A DNA stretch of 64,000 bases from Triplophysa rosa. Lineage: Eukaryota > Chordata > Actinopteri > Cypriniformes > Nemacheilidae. Each line of letters starts with the position of its first letter. Within the stretch, counting starts at the first letter, position 1. The notes under the pieces were generated by a model. That model had not been told where the DNA came from, ran no database searches, and was given only the letters and a program-made list of their open reading frames with translations. A program made the translations under genes and the position numbers. Below, one piece after another: positions 22,508-34,595 of the stretch. The stretch covers positions 9,064,251 through 9,128,250 of the forward strand of contig NC_079892.1 in the NCBI RefSeq assembly GCF_024868665.1. Direction: 5' to 3'.

Positions 22508-23617
22508 TATGTAGAAACAGCTGGTTCAATCATTGGCGAGTTTCGGGCGGCACTGTATTTTGACCGATGGAAGACAAGGGTGTCTGAGAAGCCTTTGTTT
22601 AATAAATATTTTTGAATGTTTATTTGTTGGCAAAACCCCTGCAAACTTCAGCTTTAAAATGATTCCAGGAGATGTGTATTAATACATTGACATTGAAAGC
22701 TGTAAGTTATTACATTCTGATTTTATTTGGCATCATTTGATCATTTGATTTTAAATGAGCTATTTTACATGCAACAATAATTGCGTTGTCTAGTCATCTT
22801 CTTTGTCATTTCGCTGATATCTATTTTATCTATGGAAAATGTCATTGCAAACTATTAGCTCTACTTAAACGACCTGTAAGAAAGGCAGCGGTGACGCACA
22901 AAGACGATTGGCTGAGGTAAAAAGGCTCTCTTGAGTTCATAATCAGGGTTTGACATGTTGCGCTGAACCATCTCAAATTCCCATACAAATCTTACCGGCT
23001 TGGCTCACTCATCCGTGGACTAAATGAGAAAAATTACAGACTTTGCCAGTTCCCTTAAAATCCCATTTACATTCTGTCAGCTTCCATTAAGGACGAAGAT
23101 CGTGACAATGGGCAAAAATATGCATGAGAGAGAAATCCAGCCCCGGTCCATCACGGTAATTCCGACCCTGCTTACTAAGGCGCCAGTTGATTTCTCTTCA
23201 ATTTGGGTTTCCCTCCCCACAAGCTGCACACTAAACTGGTTCTGATAAGCAGCCTGCCTGAAAACCAGCTTTAACAATATCATACAATTACAAGCACCAG
23301 TAACAGTATCAGACGTAGATTAGAGCTACTAAATGCTGAGCTATGAATAAATTATCCACAGTTTTTGCAAAAGCGGAAAGACTTCAAAAACAAGAAAAGA
23401 TAGGTAACGAGGCCTGCCGTCTGATTTCCCACACATCATCACATCTCACATTTTTTAAGAGGAATTTACATCGATTATAATAGATTTCTGAAATAATCCG
23501 GATTATTGCAGTCATTACTGCCATGATTGATGACCAAAAAAAAGAAAAATGATCTTTTTATGGTCACACGTGTCAATCTGTTTGTTCTCAACCTGCATGA
23601 TATACTGTAAGAACATC

Positions 23618-24551
23618 GGGTCTTATTCACTAAGCATGCGCACGTATACATTTGTGCGTGAAATCTGCATACAAACCTTTTCACGAACAAATCATGATTC
23701 ACTAAAACTTTTGTACTAAAATGTATTCTAAATATAGGAACAGCTGAAAGCACACGTACGCAAAAATCACCATCTCTCTCTCGCTCTTGACAAAATGTAT
23801 GTTTTATCTTAGGATAATAGTTATATACTTTAAATTATATATGAAGAGTTTGGTTCCAAAAATGAGTTAACTCCATTTTTTAAAAAATTCAAAAATCATG
23901 TTTTTTATTATGTTATCATGTTTTTATTGTGTTTTATTGTGTTAGTTAGCTGTATTTTTTGAGTTATTATGGCTGAAATCAAAACAAACCAACTGCAGTT
24001 TATATATAATTACATACGCTTTGATGTATATTTAATTAAAAAAAAATATTTCATCATATACAGTGAAAGAGTACGAAAAGCTGCGTTAGACTATAGCTCG
24101 AGCTGCAAGGTCTCTCTGAATAACAGTGCTTTAACAGCCAGATAGCTTTAACTATCAAGATCTCTGTAAACTGCTTGTGTGTATAAAAGGTGTTTTATTG
24201 TGTATGAACTGATTTTGAGGACTGCACACTTGGAATTACTTGCGAGAGTGCATCTGTTGACAGCGTCACATGGGGTTGCCTGGAGTATCTTCGACTTAAG
24301 TGACGACAGGTAGTGAAGGAAAGGTTAGGCGGAAAGCCCTTACTGTATATGGAGATGGACTGGGTTTGTTTTATGCAAATGACTAAACTCGTGCATGCGA
24401 CCGCTCATTTAGAACACTTCAAATTCACCAACATTAGGACGAGGTTCAGAACAAGTTCATGTGTGTACGCACGTGTTGTGAATTAGGTGTGAGAAGTTCA
24501 AATGTGCGTATAAATACGAAAAATCTACGCAATTATTAGTGAATGAGACCC
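23618..24551. mobile_element. DNA element with GGGTCTyATTCACTAA termini, about 930 bp
   Basis: GGGTCTTATTCACTAAGC at the left faces TTAGTGAATGAGACCC at the right. Both arms carry further ACGCA/TGCGT-type motifs inside. No transposase is readable. A TGAAGAGTTTGG-family piece is embedded at 23840-24005. Confidence 0.65.
23840..24005. mobile_element. TGAAGAGTTTGGTTCC-family element, left half
   Basis: Starts TATATGAAGAGTTTGGTTCC and follows the 20272 copy through TTATTGTGTTAGTTAGCTG to AACCAACTGCAGTT, then breaks off. It is nested in the 23618-24551 element. Confidence 0.75.
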
Positions 24552-24709
24552 ATTGTTTGACTCAACCCATAGCAAGTTCGGGGCGGGACTTGCTGCTTTT
24601 TGACCAATGAAAGACACAGTTAATTAAATGTGATAATTAGAGTGAATAATATCGATTATTATTATAATTATGAATAATAATTAATTACTTTATACATTTG
24701 TTTGTTGAA

Positions 24710-24895
24710 GAATGTAGGAAAGCGAACAGTTCTGGGGCACGTTTGACTATCATTGTAATTTTTCCTAATAGGGACCTCAATGGTGGCCTAGAACTGTTTG
24801 GTTACAAGCATTCTTCTTTTCAACTTTTGTATTCATCAGAACAAAGAAATGTATACAGATTTAGAACAACTTTTATTTTTGGGTGAAGGGTATCA
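24710..24895. mobile_element. Fold-back TTAA family, central/right fragment
   Basis: TTGAAGAATGTAGGAAAGCG, then AACTGTTTGGTTACAAGCAT and TTTATTTTTGGGTGAA match the 47667-48306 subtype. The outer ends are lost. Confidence 0.55.
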
Positions 24896-26412
24896 CCCCA
24901 GTGACAAAAAATGTACAGTGTGGAAGACACACTTCATTTTCAAAATTGTGTGTTTTTTGTCTGGAACCGACTGTTTCAGTGAACATTTGTGAAAGTAAAA
25001 AAATGAAAAACGAGGCCTGTCGAGTTTTTTTTAGAAGAAATTGACTCCGATGACGTCATTATAATAGATTTCTGAAATAATCCAGATTATCTCAATCATA
25101 ACTGCCACATTTGACGGTCACATTTCACGATATGTGTGTGTTAGTTTGAAGCGGGTGGCGATCTTCTTTCAATTAAAAATTGGCCCAACCATCAACGTGA
25201 CGCCTCTGTTTACTGAACTCTTTAGACAATGATAAGTCATCTGCAATTCAAATGATTTTAATCAGTATACGGATAGAGGCACAACATTGATAGGACTGCT
25301 TTATTCGGTTAGCAAAATGTCAAAGCAAATCGTCGGGTCTCAGCTGTGTTTATGAACAAACTACACGTTTCAGATTTGGATGAGATTAAAAAGAGATGAA
25401 TGTGTAATTGTGTGAAATCCAAACCCAGGACCCTTTTTATAGTGCAAATTTCTGATTAAGGGAAAACCGAAGAAGAACTCCCGCAATTATCGATAATTGC
25501 GAGTGGGCAATTATGTATTAGCATGATAAAAACCACTGCATGTTTAAAGAGGGACAACTTTGCACCTGAGATAAACGCAAGTAGTGCGATGTGGTTTACC
25601 CGCGGGCTGAGCGAACGCTGCTTCGGCTCAACAGAGTTCCTCTAGGCACGTGTGGTGAATTATGGTCTGCCCTTCAAGCAGTCATCTACACCCACCATTA
25701 ATCATCTATGACCAGTGTCCCCGTTCTCAAAACAGGTCTGGAATGTGTTCCCAAACCTAACTGAGACCTGGTTGTCACCCTACCTGTCCACCCCTGGTCC
25801 CCTTGGGGCCCATCACATGGGACCAAAGATAAAGCAGGGGCGGTGACTTTGAATTGAGGGAGTTAGCTTCCAACGGGACCAGCTATACTTAGGTCAAACA
25901 CTCCCGGCTAAAAGATGCTGCTTTGGATTTTTGGAATTTGGGGGTACTTTGAGGGGTCATTCGTGTTTTAATGTTTTATAAGAATTAATTGAATTGGTTC
26001 TGGTGTATGTGGTCACCATAAGGAGGACTGATGAAGCATGTCAGGTAGGATGCAGCAGAAAACAGTGTGACCTCATAAGGGGACTGTCTCTGATGTAGAA
26101 CCTGGCCAATAACAAATTAGGTCTGAAGAATTCTCCTTCCCTCATGTAAGCGTGATGTATTAGCCATTGTTTGATTTAGAGGTCAGAAGTATACCAAAAG
26201 TATTGAGAAGTTTTGCATGAAGCACCTATGTAGGCCATGCAAAATATTTATAGTATTAGTCTAAAAATTAAAGATTCATCAAAGAATAGCACTAATGAAA
26301 GAATGGAATGGAATTATGTTGCGACCAAAACTATAGATTTATATATACATATATATACCCATCAATTTTATATATTGTATAATTTATATATTTTTCCCAC
26401 ATATATATAAGT

Positions 26413-26695
26413 GGTAACACTTCACAATAAGGTGCTGTCGTTAACAGTAGTAAATGCATAAGATAACATTAGTTTACAATTGAGTTTTCAGCATTTATTA
26501 TTGTTAATGCTAGTTAATGTCAATACAGTTATCCATGTTAGTTCATGTTGCATTAACTAATGTTAACAGATACAACGTTTGATTTAAATTAATCTGAACT
26601 GAATAAATGCTGTAGAAGTATTGTTCATTGTTAGTTCAGATTAGCTAATGCATTAGCTAATTGATAACAAATACAACTTTATTGTAAAGTATTAT
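26413..26695. mobile_element. GTAACACTTTACAATAAGG-family element, uninterrupted copy
   Basis: Starts GGTAACACTTCACAATAAGG and ends ACAACTTTATTGTAAAGTAT. Internal arms alternate CATTAGTTTAC/GCATTAGCTAA-type sequence. It serves as the reference for the interrupted copies at 11591 and 45806. Confidence 0.8.
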
Positions 26696-28527
26696 AAGTT
26701 TAGGGTCACTTAACTCAGGGTAAATTAAATGTCTCTTATGTTTGGTCTAAAAGCCGTAATTGCTTAAATATCTGAAATTAGTTTTGTAGAGAAAAATACA
26801 AAAACATACAATGTCTCTTATTGCAATACTGAAAAAAAGTATTTGAAATGCTTAACTAAAAAAAAGTGTTAGACCAAATATAGATGGGGATACTGACATT
26901 AAAAACACTTAAAAAATCAAACAAAACATGTATAATATATGTGATATATTTTGGTAATTTTAAAACTGTTACGTTATAGCATCTTCAAAGTAACCATCCC
27001 TTGCTGTGAATTTGTAAAACATCCTCTTGGCATTTTCTCGAGGTCTCACCCTGGGATTTTCTAAACAATACTGCAGGAGTTCCATCAATATAGGATCTTA
27101 TTTTTTATATAAAATGTCTTTCAATGATAGTTTTGTAGAGAAAATTTGTTTTAACATATTCTAATTTCAAACATTTAAGCATACACCCTCTAGACCAAAC
27201 GATTTTTAAGATCATGAGAAACATTTCAGTCAAGTGACCCTAAACTGTTAACCAGCATTGTATATATCTATATAAATAAAGAGACACTTACATTATTACA
27301 TGACTTGCAATATATGTACAAGCGTATGACTCAACCAAACACAGCATTCACGGGATACATAACCGAGTTATCCTTAATTAAACAATTAAGATGGAGGAAA
27401 AATAAAATTAAAATAAAATATATTTTTTTAAAAACCATTAGAATAAAGGTAGAATTTTCTAAATGTTGCTACTCCTCTGAATTTCATAGACTGATCTTTT
27501 GGGGCCCTAAGCAAGATTATGAATATGAAATGTTAAAAAAAATAAACGAATGAATAAATAAACAAACCTGTTAGTAAAATAAATAATAAATGTGTATATA
27601 TAACATATAATAATAAATAGTAAATAATTAAATGTGCTTAAAAAAATTCACACATCACAAATCAGTATAATCTACTATCGGCTATTATCATCACAACCAT
27701 TATCACGAGAAACATTCAACAAATTCAATTTATCTACGATGCATCACCCGTTCATTGAATTATCCTATCAAAAAGTTACAGACCATCAATTAATCAACGC
27801 AAAACCTTTCACGAGAGCATCTACACCAGAGGAAAAAGAGCTCAGAAGCAGCATCACCACACCGCACAGCATCCTCCAGCCTGAGCTGTGCAACAGCCAA
27901 ACGCTAAACCGCAAAGGCCGCTTGCAAAATAGGATTATAGAGATGCACACTGGCAAGACAGCGCTCCTCTGACCGCGAGTCATTCTGAATATACCAAAAC
28001 TGATTGATTCACGTCCACCATTCACCAGACAGCCGAATGTCACCTTTCCACATCGCTGCCATTCACAGCACAGAATGATTGAACGAGGGAGCAGAGTTGC
28101 AAGGGAACGAGATGCTTGTGGCAGGGGAGATATGAACTTAATGCAGGAGAGCAGGTGTGCTGGTGAAGGCGAGCACAGCTGACGACAGAGAGATACGGGG
28201 ACATTCGTTTTGTCATGGAGGCCTTTAAGTCTTCATTTCCAGCAATCTTCCATCTCCTGGTGGAAACATCTGATAAGAACCTGATCATTTCGTACTCTAT
28301 CTTACTCTCATTTTTTTCGCCTACATCCAGCTGAGCATATGTGGTAAAGGCCAACAGCATGTTATTTTAGCTAGCCCAAATAATGATATGATGTGTAATT
28401 GAGCCTAAGCCATAAAAAGTTTGGACTTCATCTACATCATTTTTAACACAATCTAACTATTTGGCATACAGTTTTCATACACCATTATACATTTTTTGTG
28501 ACATTTTTAAATTCATAGTAACGTGCA

Positions 28528-28912
28528 TAGGGCAGTCACGATATCAGTTTGTTTTTTACTACACGGTTATCGTGGTTTGCGGCGTTGGTATTATCACGGT
28601 ATTTGGGGGGGGTAAATTATTTTTATTTTGTTTTTTTGTCTGTCATTTGATCAATGAATTACACTCATAATACAAGTGCACAGAGCCAGAGAAAGAGAGT
28701 TTGTAACCATTGTGACTCTTAAGGCAATATTTTGAATGGGTACTGAATAGTTTATGATATTATCATATGTGTAGAATTAAAACACTGATAATCATGGGGG
28801 GTTAATATCACGGTTACCGTCAATACCAGTATTACCAGTAACTGTGATATTAAAAACATGATTATCGATATTGTGTTAATTCTGCACATATCATAATATT
28901 GTCACACCCCTA
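28528..28912. mobile_element. hAT-like MITE with TAGGGnnGTCACGATAT ends
   Basis: TAGGGCAGTCACGATATC at the left faces ATATTGTCACACCCCTA at the right. The arms are rich in ACGGTTATCG / CGGTTACCGT. Relatives lie at 41626-41979 and 42219-42565. Target duplications are not exact. Confidence 0.7.
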
Positions 28913-29187
28913 ATGCAGTAGCAAGGTCATTTTAAGTAGAAAAAGAAATGGGTACGGCATGAGATAATTAGAATTAGCCTTAGAATTGCTTTAATGGAAC
29001 TCTACACCCTTGTGTCATTTTGTCTGTGGATCATGAATATGCAAATTAGTCTCTGCCTCCACTATATCACAACTGTGTGATGTGATTGGTTACAACATGT
29101 TTGTGACATAAAAAACGTGTTTTAAGAAGAAAACACTCAGCAATGGTGTTGACTGATGAATTTACACACGGTTTGTCTGAAAGCGTA

Positions 29188-29500
29188 TTAAAGGAGTAGT
29201 TCACCTTCAAATTTCTGTCATCATTTACCCGCCCTCTTGTCATTTCAAACCTGTATGACTTTCTTTCCTCTGCAGAAAACAAAAGAAGATATTTTGAAGA
29301 ATGTTGTTAACAGCCCCCCCATTCACTTGCATTGGTTACAATAGAAGTGAATGGGGGGCTGTGCTATTCTGTTACCAACATATTTCAAAATGTCTTCTTT
29401 TGTGTTCTGCGGAAGAAAGAAAGTCATACAGGTTTGAAATGACAAGAAGGCGTGTAAATGTTGACAGAATTTTCATTTTGAAGGTGAACTATCCCTTTAA
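29188..29500. mobile_element. Fold-back TTAA MITE, complete copy
   Basis: TTAA on both sides, ends AGGAGTAGTTCACCTTC and GAAGGTGAACTATCCCTTTAA. The centre is the palindrome CCCCCCATTCACTTGCATTG / AGTGAATGGGGGGC, a subtype different from the 22178 copy. Confidence 0.85.
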
Positions 29501-30827
29501 AATCACCACACGGATGTACTGTATAAACAACATTAAAACTTTATGTATTAATTATCTTTATCTAGAATTTTCTAGTAAGAAGCAGTAAATGTTGTCTTGA
29601 TATTGTACTGTTACTGAGGACATATGGCACACACTACATTTAGATTCATACTTGGGACACCGATACAAAAACACCAATACACATGCTTTACCCTTTAGAC
29701 CACTTCTCTGACAGTTTAATTGAATCTCTTCACAGTTTGTCTGTTTCCACCCGACTACCGGGGTCCAAACAACCACCGTGTGTATCCCTCTCTGCAACAT
29801 TCTCACCACAGATTATTAATCATTGGCCCTGATCTTCATGCAACGGTTGTCTTCCCGTGACATTTCCTTGTGTGGCCTTGCTCGTGTCCATCCTGCTGAG
29901 TCGCTCATCTACTGCCGCTAATCCAACATGCGTGACAGCTGACCGCTGACGCTAACAATAGCACGACAGCGCGGACAGCCCGTTCTAAAGACTGTCAAAT
30001 GATAAATTACCCTCTTCAGTCACTCCAGCCGAGTGCCAGTTAGGTCACACAAACAGCTTGACGTGACATTTTTCCGGTACTGTATATGCAAACCGCTGCC
30101 AATCAATTAACAGCTCGCCTTTCTCTACCCCTCGACCGCATATTGGGATTGTGGGAAATTGACTGTGGAGGGGAAATCAACACAAATGCTTCCTGCGGTC
30201 CGGGGACGGAGGGACATACAGTATACCGAAAACAAATAACTCACATCAGCTCTAGTTCATAATTCCACTCCTCCTTATTGTATTTTCCCCCAAAATAAAG
30301 CACCTATAGTCTCAGCAACCAACATCCATACACATCCTTAAGAAATCAATGCTTAATAAATCCTGAGGGTGCTGGATCAAATTAATCTTCCTTTCCTCCG
30401 TTATAGGGTAATCATCGCTGTCCATGCATTATTTTATTACATTATATCAAGATTAATATGAATGATGAAGTGAGAAAACTCACCAATGGTCATTTTCCAC
30501 CAGTGGTGGACTTTGGCCTTGCAGCAGCTGTGTTCTAATTAAAAACGCTTCACTTGAGTGGTTTATGTTTATAGATTTTATTGGAACCTTTCACCCCTTG
30601 TGATATACACAGAGTACAAATCAAGCCCTGGGCACATAATTTATAAACACCTTTTAATTCCCTCATTTAAACTTAAGTGGCTATAATAACTCGATCGTGT
30701 TTTTGAAAAGATTTGTCTAAGAAATCGCTTTTTATTGTTGAAAATTTTCTCTCTCTTATTTTTTACATAGACAAAAGTATTGGGACGCCCCCTTTAATAA
30801 ACAGGTTGGACTACTCTAGTCATTTAC

Positions 30828-31500
30828 ATGAGCACAAATTTTAATGCTACTTTAATTTTTTTAACTTTAATGCAACAGTTTGGGCAGGACTCTTTTCTAT
30901 TCCAACATGACAATGCCCATGTGCACAAAGCAAGATTTAAAGGTCCAGTGTGTAATTTTTTGGAGGATCTATTGACAGATATGCAATATAATATACATAA
31001 CTATGTCTTCAGAGGTGTATAAAGACCTTACATAATGAAGTGTTATGTTTTTATTACCTTAGAATGAGCTATTTCTTTCTTCATACACTGCTGGTCCCCT
31101 CATAAGGAATTCGCCATGCTGTTTCTACAGTGGCCCTAAATGGACAAACTGCTTTCGTAAATACGTTATCTCCTTCGGCAAAGAAGCTAAAACACGATGT
31201 CTTAGCACTGTGTCAGCCTCTGTAGTGTTTTGAAAGGGAAGGGCCAGGGGTGGAGTGAGCAATTGCAATTTGCAACCTCACCACTAGATGCTGCTAAATT
31301 TCATACACTGGACCTTTAAAAGAAATGATTGATTCAGTCTAGTGTGGAAGAACTTCATAAAGCCCAGACCTGAACCCAGCTGAACACGTCTGAGCCAAAA
31401 GCTCATCACCCAAACCCATCAATGACTTGTACGCAGGGGTACAGTCATTCCAGAACAGATATAGCCTCTTCCAAAACTGTTGCAACTAAGTCGGAAACAA
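30828..31500 (+). pseudogene. Transposase remnant, Tc1/mariner type
   Basis: Residues FQHDNAHVHKA at 30900-30932 correspond to the transposase block around the second catalytic Asp. PDLNPAEH at 31364-31387 corresponds to the PDLNPIEH block around the third catalytic acidic position. The N-terminal DNA-binding part is absent and a 383-bp MITE separates the two motifs, so no functional enzyme can be made. This is one short remnant, not a host gene. Confidence 0.75.
30937..31319 (+). mobile_element. TTAA-flanked MITE, AGGTCCAGTG family, complete
   Basis: TTAA AGGTCCAGTGTGTAA at the left and ACACTGGACCT TTAA at the right, with TTAA on both sides as in piggyBac-type insertion. The interior contains CTTCAGAGGTGTATAAAGAC, GGACAAACTGCT and a CTCACCACTAGATG block. 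Inserted in the dead Tc1-like element. Confidence 0.85.
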
Positions 31501-32404
31501 AATTCTTAAATATTGTATTGTATGGTATAGCATTTATATGTGTTTTGATTGGATTTACTGGAATAGATAAACATGTTTATTAGAAGGGGGTGTCCCGAAA
31601 CTTTAGTTTATATAGTGTAAGGATGGCATAGAACACATTACCATTTATTGATAAGAGCAAGAAGATTGCACAAATTTTCTATGTTCAAACAGCAAGGACG
31701 CTTTTAAACCTCCAACACATCTCTATTTTCTACTTCACATACTTCACCTCAAACACAAATGCACTGTGAAGTAATGCAATGAAAATACTGTAGAATACAT
31801 GCCTGATTAAAGATATCTTTCAAAAACACCAAAGGTGACATTGCGTCACCTCTGGAATGCCATGATGTAGGAAACAAACACAAAGGAATGCTCTGTGATC
31901 ATCTCCATAGGTTGATTCCCACCGCTCCCAAAACAAAGTGCTTTCATGTCATGTTCAAACGCTAGAACAGTTAGCGTAGGCTGTGCCGAACATGTTTAAC
32001 CCTTCTGAAGACATCTCAGCCCTGGAGACAGTCCATTCATCATTCCTCTAATTCGTCATGCTGTACCACAAGGACCTCAACACAGGCACCTTGTGGAACA
32101 ACATTAGTCCTTGGGAGCACTTTTACAAGTCTGGATTCCCAGCCGTGCGTTTTACAGTTATTGCGAGGAAAGATTTGATGCGTGACAGACAGCCCCCCAC
32201 CATAAAAGCTTGTGGTGCGAATGATTGGGTTTGATAAAGAATAACTTTTAAATTGAAAGCATATTACATGGCACTGAGATTAATTAAGAGTAGAGTCATA
32301 AATATCTAACTAGGTGAGTATTGTCAGCCAGGTTTTTAGCTGTGTACTGAAAAAGGCTAAATAAAAACAATAGCGGGTATTTGGAGGGTTGGTTTTAACA
32401 GAGT

Positions 32405-32735
32405 TTAAAGGGATAGTTCACCCAAAAATGAAAATGCGGTCATATTTTACCAACCCTCTTGTCATTTCAAATCTGTATGACTTTCTATTATCTGCATAAC
32501 CCAAAAGAAGATATTTTGAGGAATGTTGATAACTGAACAATGGAGGTACCCATTGACTTCTATTGTATGGACACAAAACCAATGCAAGTCAATGGGTACC
32601 GCCGTTGTTCGGTTACCAACATTCTTCAAAACATCTTCTATGTTTTGCAGAAGAAAGAAAGTCATACAGGTTTGACAGTGACAGGACAGTGAGTAAATAA
32701 CAGATTTTTAATTTTTGGGTGAACTATCCCTTTAA
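32405..32735. mobile_element. Fold-back TTAA MITE, complete copy
   Basis: TTAAAGGGATAGTTCACCC to GGGTGAACTATCCCTTTAA, with centre ATTGACTTCTATTGTATGG and a mirrored AGTCAATGGGTACC. Closest in the window to the 22178 copy. Confidence 0.88.
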
Positions 32736-34222
32736 CCATATTGTTAACATTTGACCCGACTCAAAAACTATTTTTAACTGTTTAACTATTACCTTTGCTC
32801 TTTCAAGCAAGGCAACTGCTTATGACTTTTCATAGATCTTCAACTCAGTATAGATCAAGCCACTGAGAGATGCTCTTCCACTCACCTATCCTTGCAATTC
32901 CCAAAAGATGAATTTAAGAAGCCCTGGAATCAAAGTTGGAGCTTAATCGGCCGCCTCATTATCAGCAAACACTTGCCTGTCGTGTGATTTATCAAGCGCC
33001 TGTCAATATATAGATCCAGAGTATCCATCCGTGTCAAAAATGATTATTCATCACAGTTGAACGCTGTCCAGGTTTCAAGTACCCCATGACCTCTGTGCAT
33101 AAGATGATGATCTTCTCACTGCGAAAAAAAAGTGAATACAAAGAGACAATGATGCTAAATGGAACGAGCGCCGCGATAAATCAGATATTGTGAAATATCA
33201 ATTTTGCACATGGCTGCACACGAGCACGCTTCCATATTTTCCCCATGCTTCCTGTCCTATTCCCCGTCCATTCGTTTAATTCATGACATTGCGGAGGAAG
33301 GAGGGTTTACCGTCGGCTTTATAAACAGATGATGAATCAAATTTAACACTCAAACATGCCATCTGATATATAATATGATGGTTTCAGAACTGGACGCTAC
33401 GGTTTGCTGTTTATCTCAATGCGGAGCCTGAGAGATTCGTTTCGTAATCTTACACAGCATCTCCGGGCCTGACAAGCGTCACGGAGCTCTCATTACAACC
33501 TGCACAATGAGCTACCTTGCTCTTAATTAGAGTCTTCGAAGTCCCAAATCGTCTTGCTATACTTCCTTTGTTCTGGAGCTCTATTGATTCATTCTTTCCT
33601 TCAGCACAGAGTTCTCAGAAATGCATATTAAGCAAGCTTTCTCAAACAATTGATACAAGAAAATGTTAAAGCGAAGACAAATGTGGTTGGAGCTGGTTCA
33701 TCCATCACTATCCTACCCAGATCTCATTGTTTTAACCTGGTGGAATCCCCACTTCGCCCTTCAGTGAGCCCCACAAATCATCCTGGGACGAGGAGACGGG
33801 GGATTGAGCTAACTGGGCATCTAAGTTATAAGACTAAGAGAAGGTACAAAGAGAACTGAAATAAGGGGAGTGAAAATATCCTTTACAAAGAGAAGACATC
33901 ACGTCTCACTAATGGCTGATCACAGTCTGAAGCTCTGTTTCAATACCTAGGGAGCTGACTCGTGGCCTACATAGACAACTGCCTTTTGAGACAGCATCTT
34001 GACCTCATCAAGATACCTCATAGAGAACAGTGTAAAGATACATGACAAATGGCGAACAGTGCAAACAAATCCATAGTACTAATGCATTGCAGCATTGAAT
34101 TAAATATTAAATATTAAACCATTTTGTAACCTGGTCCATACTGGTACAATGAATTATGCCGCTTCGGGAGGCTGTTCACTCAGGGCACATTCCTGCATTC
34201 AACAGATCATAAGATTAAATGT

Positions 34223-34595
34223 TTAAAGACCCATTGAAGTGCTTTGAAATCTGCAGCTTTGTCAGATGAAATGATGTCATTTGCTTTGAAACAGGAAATT
34301 AGGGTGGTACTTATTGCCTCTTGCCCTTTTAAAATAGCCAATAGTGGGAACAAACACTAGATTCTAGGTAACTTTTGATTGGGCAAAAATGTTGACGAGA
34401 AGCTGAAGTGCAATATGATGTCATAAAAATCGTTGATTTGTTTTGGTGGAAGTGAGAGATGGTTTGAAAGCTTGTATCTTCTAAATGTAAATTTTGTCAA
34501 TGTTTTGGTTCACACTAGTTAAAAGATATCCTTAAGGTTAACATATTTATATAAAAAGCCCAAAAACTTCCATTTTGATTTCATGGAGACTTTAA
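34223..34595. mobile_element. TTAA-flanked MITE with AGACCCATTGAAGTGC end
   Basis: TTAA at both sides. Left end AGACCCATTGAAGTGC; right end as reverse complement AGTCTCCATGAAATCA. The interior reads TGATGTCATTTGC and GATGTCATAAAAATC. No coding capacity. Confidence 0.7.

Larger units (their letters stand above)
22508..30763. other. Intergenic stretch downstream of tafa5
   Basis: No supported gene. Apart from the listed repeats it is unique, mostly AT-rich sequence. 25.2-26.3 kb and 27.6-28.4 kb have more balanced composition but no exon-like ORF with both splice sites. 26335-26410 is TA-rich. 29.8-30.7 kb is repeat-free. Confidence 0.6.
30764..31614 (+). mobile_element. Dead Tc1/mariner-like transposon, interrupted
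   Basis: The ends read ACATAGACAAAAGTATTGGG and, as reverse complement on the right, ATAAACTAAAGTTTCGGG, both followed by ACgCCCCC/ACaCCCCC. Between them lie two transposase remnants. A TTAA MITE (30937-31319) splits the element. Confidence 0.75.

Noticed and set aside
27634..27972. 112-residue plus-strand ORF
   Set aside because: Overlaps an open minus-strand frame, has no domain or splice support, and lies in low-complexity AT-rich sequence at its start.
30828..31022. ORF with FQHDNAHVHKA as a host gene
   Set aside because: The motif belongs to a Tc1/mariner transposase remnant, and the rest of the frame runs into the inserted MITE.
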